Below, piece by piece: positions 33,984-39,027 of a DNA stretch of 39,027 nt (positions within the stretch are counted from its first letter, which is position 1; the number at the start of each line of letters is the position of its first letter). Below the pieces are notes generated by a model, which was not told where the DNA came from, made no database searches, and worked only from the letters and a program-made list of their open reading frames with translations. The DNA lies in NCBI GenBank assembly GCA_934085875.1, contig CAKOHQ010000006.1:1-39027 (forward strand), in the 5' to 3' direction. Origin of the DNA: an uncultured Bacilli bacterium. GTDB lineage: Bacteria; Bacillota_I; Bacilli_A; RF39; UBA660. The translations under genes were made by a program, and so were the position numbers.

Positions 33984-34334
33984 ATGGAACACATTATATT
34001 TTTTGGTATTTCATATACCATACTATTCCTACTTTATATATTATTATTTTATATTAGAGGTTTAAAAAAGAAAAAAATATTTGATAGCATGCAATTTACA
34101 TACCTGAAAATTAAATTTGAGTTAAAAAATAAAGATTTAAATCCTAAAAAAATTGGTTTAGCAATTTGTATAATAGATCCATTAATTATTAGTTTGACAG
34201 GAGTAATTGTAACATTACCAAATTGGAATTATTTAATTGAATTATTTATTGGGTTTATTATATTAATTGGATTAATATATAGTTTTTATGAAATATTAGG
34301 AAGAATAATAAAAAGAAAGGTGAAGAAAAAATGA
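33984..34334 (+). CDS. Small membrane protein co-regulated with leuS, unknown function
   Basis: This 116-residue protein has an N-terminal membrane helix (about 4-23), a basic patch (GLKKKKIFDS), a soluble segment, and two further hydrophobic segments (about 58-77 and 84-106) before a basic tail (IIKRKVKKK). It is not recognised. It sits between the T-box and leuS and overlaps the leuS start by 4 nt (ATGA), so its production follows leucine-tRNA charging. GGAGG lies before the ATG. Confidence 0.65.
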   Translation: MEHIIFFGISYTILFLLYILLFYIRGLKKKKIFDSMQFTYLKIKFELKNKDLNPKKIGLAICIIDPLIISLTGVIVTLPNWNYLIELFIGFIILIGLIYSFYEILGRIIKRKVKKK

Positions 34335-36724
34335 ATTATAAAGAAATAGAAAAGAAATGGCAAAAATATTGGGAGGAAAATAAAACATTCAAAACAGATA
34401 TTTATGATTTTACAAAACCTAAATATTATGTTTTAGATATGTTTCCATATCCATCAGGAGTAGGATTGCACGCAGGGCATCCAGAAGGTTATACTGCAAC
34501 TGATGTAGTGGCAAGAATGAAAAGAATGCAAGGATTTAATGTGTTACATCCAATGGGATTCGATTCCTTTGGACTTCCAGCAGAGCAATATGCAATTAAA
34601 ACTGGAAATCATCCAAGTATTTTTACTAAAGAAAATATTGACACATTTAGAACGCAACTAAAAATGTTAGGTTTTTCATACGATTGGGATAGAGAAATAT
34701 CTACTAGTGATCCATCATTTTATAAATGGACACAATGGATATTTAAAAATTTATATAATGATGGATTGGCAAAATTAGTTGAAATGCCAGTTAATTGGTG
34801 TGAAGAATTAGGAACAGTACTAGCAAATGATGAAGTCATTGATGGAAAAAGCGAACGTGGTGGATACCCTGTTATAAGAAAAAAAATGAAACAATGGGTA
34901 ATTGATATGCCAGCATATGCAGAAAAGTTATTAAACGGTCTCGATGATATTGACTGGCCTAATTCAACAAAAGAAATTCAAAGAAATTGGATTGGTAAAT
35001 CTATTGGTGCGCATGTTAAATTCAAAATAAAAAATACTGATTATGATTTTACTGTATTTACAACAAGATGTGATACATTGTTTGGAGCAACTTATTGTGT
35101 ATTATCACCAGAACATGAGCTTGTAGATAAAATAACTACACAAGATAAATTAGATGAAGTAAAAAAATATAAAGAAATTTGTTCAACAAAATCCGATTTA
35201 GAAAGAACAGAATTAAATAAAGAAAAAACTGGTGTATTTACTGGTGCTTATGCAATAAATCCTGTAAATAATAAAGAAATACCAATATGGATAAGTGATT
35301 ATGTATTATCAAGCTATGGAACTGGAGCGATTATGGCAGTCCCTGCACATGATGATCGTGATTATGAATTTGCAAAGAAATTTAATATTCCAATAAAAGA
35401 AGTTATAAAAGGTGGTAACATATCAGAATCAGCTTATACAGGTGATGGTTTACATATAAATTCTGAATTTCTAAACGGATTAGATAAAGAAACAGCAATA
35501 AACAAAATGATAGAATATTTAGAAGAAAACAAAATTGGTAAAAAACAAATTAATTATAGATTAAGAGAATGGATTTTCGCACGTCAAAGATATTGGGGTG
35601 AGCCTATTCCAATTATCAATTATGAAGATGGTTCTATCGGGGTATTAAGTGATGAAGAACTTCCATTGTTATTGCCAGAACTATTGGATTATTCTCCATC
35701 AAAAACAGGAGCAAGTCCATTAGAAAAAGCCACAGAATGGGTTAATGTTGAAATTAATGGAAAAAAAGGTAAGAGAGAAACATCAACAATGCCAGGTTCA
35801 GCAGGTTCTAGTTGGTACTATTTAAGATATATAGATCCAAAAAATGAAAAAGTTTTTGCCGACAAAAAACTAATTGATCATTGGATGCCAGTAGATTTAT
35901 ATGTAGGAGGACCTGAACACGCAGTAGGACATTTGTTATATTCTAGAATGTGGAATAATTATTTATATGATAAAGGATTAGTAAATACAAAAGAACCATT
36001 CAAAAAGTTAGTTCATCAAGGCATGATTTTAGGATCAAACGGAATAAAGATGGGTAAAAGATACCCAGAGTATTCAATTAATCCATGTGATATAGTTGAT
36101 AAATATGGTGCTGATACATTAAGATTATATGAAATGTTTATGGGACCACTAGAAGCAGACAAACCATGGAATAATAATGGAGTAGAAGGCGCAAAAAAAT
36201 TCTTAGATAGAATCTGGAGATTATATACTGAAGAAAATAAAATACAAAATAAAGAAAATAAGAACTTAGAAAAAATATATAATCAAACTGTTAAAAAGAT
36301 TACAGAAGATTATGAAAAATTAAGCATTAATACAGCTATAAGTCAAATGATGATATTTATAAATGCAGTTTATAAAGAAAAAATATATCCAAAAGAATAT
36401 GCTGAAGGATTCTTAAAATTATTAAATCCTGTTGCACCATTTATAACAGAAGAGTTATGGAATAAATTAGGACATGATAATACTATTGCGTATGAAAATT
36501 GGCCTAAATATGATTCTGGCAAAACAATAGATGATGAAGTAGAAATTGGTGTACAAGTTAATGGTAAATTAAGAGGTTCAATAAAAGTAAATAATAATAC
36601 AACAGAAGAAGAAATGATTAAATTATCATTAAAAAATGAAAATGTTAAGAGATTCACAACAGATAAAGAAATAGTTAAAACAATTGTAATAAAAAAACGA
36701 ATTGTAAACATTGTTGTAAAATAA
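34331..36724 (+). CDS. leuS: Leucyl-tRNA synthetase
   Basis: This full-length 797-residue bacterial LeuRS (class I) has its HIGH motif as HAGH (FPYPSGVGLHAGHPEGY, about 37-53). The CP1 editing domain carries the Thr-rich FTTRCDTLFGATY and GTGAIMAVPAHDDRDYEFA with its editing Asp. The KMSKS loop is the variant KMGKR (about 574-578), followed by YGADTLRLYEMFMGPLE. The C-terminal anticodon and tRNA-binding domains are complete. Expression is governed by the T-box upstream. Confidence 0.97.
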   Translation: MNYKEIEKKWQKYWEENKTFKTDIYDFTKPKYYVLDMFPYPSGVGLHAGHPEGYTATDVVARMKRMQGFNVLHPMGFDSFGLPAEQYAIKTGNHPSIFTKENIDTFRTQLKMLGFSYDWDREISTSDPSFYKWTQWIFKNLYNDGLAKLVEMPVNWCEELGTVLANDEVIDGKSERGGYPVIRKKMKQWVIDMPAYAEKLLNGLDDIDWPNSTKEIQRNWIGKSIGAHVKFKIKNTDYDFTVFTTRCDTLFGATYCVLSPEHELVDKITTQDKLDEVKKYKEICSTKSDLERTELNKEKTGVFTGAYAINPVNNKEIPIWISDYVLSSYGTGAIMAVPAHDDRDYEFAKKFNIPIKEVIKGGNISESAYTGDGLHINSEFLNGLDKETAINKMIEYLEENKIGKKQINYRLREWIFARQRYWGEPIPIINYEDGSIGVLSDEELPLLLPELLDYSPSKTGASPLEKATEWVNVEINGKKGKRETSTMPGSAGSSWYYLRYIDPKNEKVFADKKLIDHWMPVDLYVGGPEHAVGHLLYSRMWNNYLYDKGLVNTKEPFKKLVHQGMILGSNGIKMGKRYPEYSINPCDIVDKYGADTLRLYEMFMGPLEADKPWNNNGVEGAKKFLDRIWRLYTEENKIQNKENKNLEKIYNQTVKKITEDYEKLSINTAISQMMIFINAVYKEKIYPKEYAEGFLKLLNPVAPFITEELWNKLGHDNTIAYENWPKYDSGKTIDDEVEIGVQVNGKLRGSIKVNNNTTEEEMIKLSLKNENVKRFTTDKEIVKTIVIKKRIVNIVVK

Positions 36725-36765
36725 TAATTTAATGCAAAAATGTGGCTAAAATAGATTATTAAACA

Positions 36766-36774
36766 TGATATAAT
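36766..36774 (+). promoter_or_regulatory. Extended -10 promoter of the HTH gene
   Basis: TGA-TATAAT, with a GAGGTG ribosome-binding site shortly downstream (36781-36786). Confidence 0.5.
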
Positions 36775-36794
36775 AACGATGAGGTGTTGTTATT

Positions 36795-36989
36795 GTGTCC
36801 ACAGAATACAAATTATATAATGTAAAAGAAGAGGAAATGTATTGTAAAAAATCAAAAGATGAAAAAGAAATAATAAGAAAGCAAATGGTTGAAGAAGCTA
36901 AAATAAGAGGTATTAAACCAACTGCTAGAAAATATAATACATACCCAAGTACAGTAAAAAGATGGATAAAAAAATATGAACAAAAGTAA
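36795..36989 (+). CDS. Small helix-turn-helix protein, possibly a transposase N-terminus
   Basis: The GTG start has GAGGTG 8 bases upstream. The product has 64 residues. After a charged N-terminus comes a homeodomain-like HTH (about 26-62): EIIRKQMVEEAKIRGIKPTA, then RKYNTYPSTVKRWIKKYEQK. This is the form seen at the N-terminus of IS3/IS481/IS630-type transposases. No catalytic domain follows, yet promoter, ribosome-binding site and terminator are intact. It could be a transposase remnant or a small DNA-binding regulator. Confidence 0.5.
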   Translation: MSTEYKLYNVKEEEMYCKKSKDEKEIIRKQMVEEAKIRGIKPTARKYNTYPSTVKRWIKKYEQK

Positions 36990-37010
36990 TTGAAATATAT
37001 TACTTTTTTT
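36982..37010 (+). terminator. Terminator of the HTH gene
   Basis: AAAAGTAAT (36982-36990), loop TGAAATAT, ATTACTTTT (36999-37007), then T. Confidence 0.8.
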
Positions 37011-37059
37011 TGATATAATTTTTTTATGATAAAGTATTTGATGTTCATTAATGCTTTAC

Positions 37060-37113
37060 AATAAAAGCTACAGGAACTGGTACAAAAGGTGATATGTATA
37101 AAATAGTTGAATA
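37060..37113 (+). pseudogene. Possible gene-end fragment
   Basis: This short open stretch ends in KATGTGTKGDMYKIVE and a stop and has no start of its own. It looks like the tail of a lost gene between the HTH gene and spoIVA. The family is not recognised, and this may be chance. Confidence 0.2.
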
Positions 37114-37119
37114 ATAAAT

Positions 37120-37144
37120 AAAAATGACCAATATGATCATTTTT
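37120..37144. terminator. Terminator downstream of spoIVA (possibly bidirectional)
   Basis: AAAAATGA (37120-37127) pairs with TCATTTTT (37137-37144) across a 9-base loop. Runs of A and T flank both sides. It begins right after the spoIVA stop on the minus strand. Confidence 0.65.
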
Positions 37145-38260
37145 TTATATTACAATTGCTATTAAATTATTTGATCCTTTATTAACTATCTTAGTTGCAG
37201 TTGTAGATAATTTATATCTTGTAGATTCTGGCATCATAGACAATTTAGCTTGAATACCTTCTTTAACAATTTCATCTAAACTTCTACCAAATATTTCACT
37301 CTTCCAAATATTTGAAGGTTCTGTTTCATAATCTTTCATAATATAATCAATTAGCTCTTTACTTTGTAATTCAGTTCCTATAATTGGTTCAAAAGAACTT
37401 TCTACATCAACTTTTAATAAATGTATGCTACTAGCAACTGCTTTTAATTTAACTCCATAACGACTACCTTGTTTAATTATTTCAGGAGTTTCTAACTTCA
37501 TATCTTTTAAAGTAGGATATACGATTCCATAGCCTGTATTTTTAGCCATTTTAATAGCATTTTTAATACTTTCAGTTTCTTCTCTATTATTTGAATAATC
37601 AGAAAATATCTTCAACAAACCTGCCTTAGACAATTCTACGTCACCCATGATATTTTTTAAAATTTCGTTATATAATTCATCACTACTATTTAAATTTAAT
37701 GTAACAATACCATTACCAGTATCTAAATTACTAATATAAGCCTCTTTAATATATTCACTATCTTTAAAATATTCAATCATACCATCTACATCTTTTACTT
37801 TTTCAATATTAGTAACACATTCTTTAATTTTTGCTAAATAATGTTTTTTAACTTCATTATTTTTATCTAGTACATGAATCCATTCAGGTATTTTTATTGA
37901 AACATCATTAATTGGAAATTCATATAATGCATTTCTTAATATTGTTGTCATATCAATATCATTCATATTTAATATGTCCATAGGTATAACAGGAACATCA
38001 TAGTTATTTGTTAATTCATTCTTAATATTTATAGTTGCATCACTATTAGGATGAGTACTATTAAGTATAACAATAAATGGTTTATTTATTGATTTTAATT
38101 CTGTAATTACTTTTTCTTCAGCTTCTATATAATCATTTCTACCTAACGTTCCAATAGAACCGTCAGTTGTAACAACAATTCCAATTGTAGCATGGTCTTT
38201 AATTACTTTTTCAGTACCAATTTCAGCAGCTTCTACAAATGGTATTTCTTCTTCATACCA
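37145..38260 (-). CDS. spoIVA: Stage IV sporulation protein A, C-terminal 371 residues (gene split by an integrated element)
   Basis: Homology to SpoIVA starts at WYEEEIPFVEAAEIG (Trp codon 38258-38260), equivalent to W122 of B. subtilis. It runs without a break to the C-terminus (GSNNLIAIVI): VVTTDGSIG, PFIVILNS, the MDILNM segment (37981), GYGIVYPTLKDM, IIGTELQSKELIDY and IFGRSLDEIVKEGIQAKLSMMPE. The 371 residues match the 492-121 expected. Missing are the first ~121 residues, including the GxxxTGKST Walker A of this ATPase, which polymerises to form the spore-coat basement layer. Upstream of the Trp codon the frame continues through element DNA to the recombinase stop. No start or ribosome-binding site is present for this part, so it is silent unless rejoined to its 5' half. 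Confidence 0.9.
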   Translation of the reverse strand, partial: WYEEEIPFVEAAEIGTEKVIKDHATIGIVVTTDGSIGTLGRNDYIEAEEKVITELKSINKPFIVILNSTHPNSDATINIKNELTNNYDVPVIPMDILNMNDIDMTTILRNALYEFPINDVSIKIPEWIHVLDKNNEVKKHYLAKIKECVTNIEKVKDVDGMIEYFKDSEYIKEAYISNLDTGNGIVTLNLNSSDELYNEILKNIMGDVELSKAGLLKIFSDYSNNREETESIKNAIKMAKNTGYGIVYPTLKDMKLETPEIIKQGSRYGVKLKAVASSIHLLKVDVESSFEPIIGTELQSKELIDYIMKDYETEPSNIWKSEIFGRSLDEIVKEGIQAKLSMMPESTRYKLSTTATKIVNKGSNNLIAIVI

Positions 38261-38265
38261 GTATG
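38254..38265 (-). other. Candidate recombinase attachment site (element end) within spoIVA
   Basis: On the minus strand CATAC-TG-GTATG: perfect 5-bp inverted arms around an asymmetric TG at 38260-38259. Large serine recombinases cut at such central dinucleotides. The TG is the first two bases of the first SpoIVA-like codon (TGG), exactly where homology begins. Confidence 0.6.
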
Positions 38266-38296
38266 ACCTGTTTTCGTGATACCCATAAGTCTTTTT

Positions 38297-38318
38297 AAAA
38301 ATTGCTTCAAAGCAACTT
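38297..38318 (-). terminator. Terminator of the recombinase gene
   Basis: Minus strand TTGCT-TTGA-AGCAA followed by five T, 9 bases after the recombinase stop and before the junction with spoIVA. It would insulate the spoIVA 3' part from element transcription. Confidence 0.6.
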
Positions 38319-38326
38319 GTATTTTT

Positions 38327-39027
38327 TTATATTAATACTTCACTTTTTTTAATTCTATAATGAATTTCTAGTTTTTTATCTTTCGTTACATAGATTTTAT
38401 CAATTAATCTATTCATAATCTCTCTTGTTGGATTTTTCATATCTAAAAAGTTTTTAATGATATCTAAATATTCAACGTAACAAGAAGAATCTTCATTTAT
38501 ACTAGAAATTTCTTCATTTAATTTTTCTAATTTTTCGTTTGCAGTTTTAATATCTTCTTCAGTAGTTTTAAATAATCTTTGATAAGTTTCTACACTTATA
38601 ATATTATTAAACTTATCATCATATAAAGAATCTTGTTTTCTTTTTAATTCTGTTATTTTTAAATTTAATTCTTCAATCTTTTTTAATTTATCTTGTTTGG
38701 GGTCAATATATTCTCTCTTGATAATACTTTCAAACTCATCTTTATCATTAATATATTGATTAGCCATAGTGCTTAATTTATCATAGATTGTATTCTCTAA
38801 TTTAGTATAGTTAATATAATGAGAAAAACATATACCATATTTGCTAAACTTACGATAATTATTACAATTCATTGTAATTCTATCTCTTTTTCTATCATAA
38901 CTAATACTCATTCTAGCACCACAATCTTTACAATAAACTAAGTCAGATAATACATAATCAACATTTCTTCGTTCAGGATTATAATTATTTGAAGAATCTT
39001 TAATAGATTGTGCTATTTCAAATGTTT
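38327..39027 (-). CDS. Large serine recombinase, C-terminal part (partial, runs off right edge)
   Basis: The frame is open from the window edge to TAA at 38327-38329. The visible 232 residues hold the end of the recombinase domain region, then the recombinase zinc-ribbon (LVYCKDCGARM with two Cys, later CNNY and GICFSHYI with two more). A long coiled coil follows (about 38420-38740, KIEELNLKITELKRKQDSL and further), and then the conserved close MNRLIDKIYVTKDKKLEIHY. This is the C-terminal half of a large serine integrase, a family that includes SpoIVCA of the skin element and SprA of SPbeta. The catalytic Ser domain is outside the window. It is encoded in the same direction as spoIVA. Confidence 0.92.
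   Translation of the reverse strand, partial: TFEIAQSIKDSSNNYNPERRNVDYVLSDLVYCKDCGARMSISYDRKRDRITMNCNNYRKFSKYGICFSHYINYTKLENTIYDKLSTMANQYINDKDEFESIIKREYIDPKQDKLKKIEELNLKITELKRKQDSLYDDKFNNIISVETYQRLFKTTEEDIKTANEKLEKLNEEISSINEDSSCYVEYLDIIKNFLDMKNPTREIMNRLIDKIYVTKDKKLEIHYRIKKSEVLI

Larger units (their letters stand above)
38261..39027 (-). mobile_element. End of an integrated element interrupting spoIVA (continues beyond the window)
   Basis: Element DNA runs from the spoIVA junction to the window's right edge. It holds the recombinase gene at its tip, only 66 bp from the junction, as is usual for elements integrated by large serine recombinases. The other end, the cargo and the 5' part of spoIVA are not visible. 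The size is unknown. Confidence 0.75.

Noticed and set aside
37145..37981. A separate 278-residue gene starting at the ATG at 37981.
   Set aside because: That Met is internal to SpoIVA. Homology continues upstream without a stop to 38260, and there is no ribosome-binding site at 37981.
1..39027. Recoding of TGA as Trp (Mollicutes code 4).
   Set aside because: Conserved Trp positions are TGG, and TGA ends several genes at the expected place.

Overview
The window comes from a very AT-rich (by eye about a quarter GC), low-GC Gram-positive bacterium that uses the standard bacterial code: Trp is TGG and TGA serves as a stop, for example at the ends of rsmC and the DUF4130 gene. Several markers point to an uncultured, probably gut-dwelling member of the Bacilli/Erysipelotrichia-RF39 neighbourhood, originally a spore former. 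These are an rsmC-like gene followed by rpoB and rpoC, sepF and divIVA, a LtaS-family enzyme, a T-box leader before leuS, a eukaryote-like ProRS, SpoIVA, and a LigD-type NHEJ polymerase. The taxonomy is an inference.

Layout. 1-560: 3' end of trpS, tRNA-His and terminators. 606-3680: two-domain LigD-like protein (PE-POL, no ligase), a small membrane protein, an orphan AbiEi antitoxin with the remnant of its AbiEii toxin, and a GNAT acetyltransferase. 3690-7172 (minus strand): a tightly overlapping operon of a radical-SAM DNA-metabolism protein, its DUF4130 partner and a divergent GroEL-like chaperonin, with palindromes inside the promoter. 7300-13630: intracellular LRR protein, small membrane proteins, VanZ-RDD protein, DUF192 protein and LtaS-like sulfatase. 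13700-21740: rsmC-rpoB-rpoC, where RpoB carries substitutions linked elsewhere to rifampicin resistance. 21818-24713: a surface protein, sortase and membrane protein operon. 24819-28751: sepF, divIVA, a transglutaminase-like protein, recD2 and a small protein.

28829-29609: a type III toxin-antitoxin locus of the ToxIN/AbiQ kind. It has a promoter, four 35-36-nt tandem RNA repeats, a terminator and a toxN gene broken by one extra T. The break sits in a context that resembles the prfB +1 frameshift site. 29692-31717: proS, rpsP and khpA. 31728-33639 (minus): a ZnuA-like lipoprotein with no histidines, yidD, and an unknown protein. 33752-36724: leucine T-box leader, small membrane protein and leuS. 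36795-36989: a lone HTH protein.

37145-39027 (minus strand) is the most striking region. The last 371 codons of spoIVA are intact, but homology stops exactly at the Trp codon equivalent to B. subtilis W122. From there the DNA becomes the end of an integrated element, whose large serine recombinase lies 66 bp from the junction and runs off the window. The junction is an imperfect palindrome with an asymmetric central TG, as expected for a serine-integrase attachment site. By analogy with the skin element in sigK, this may be an intervening element that is excised during sporulation to rebuild spoIVA.
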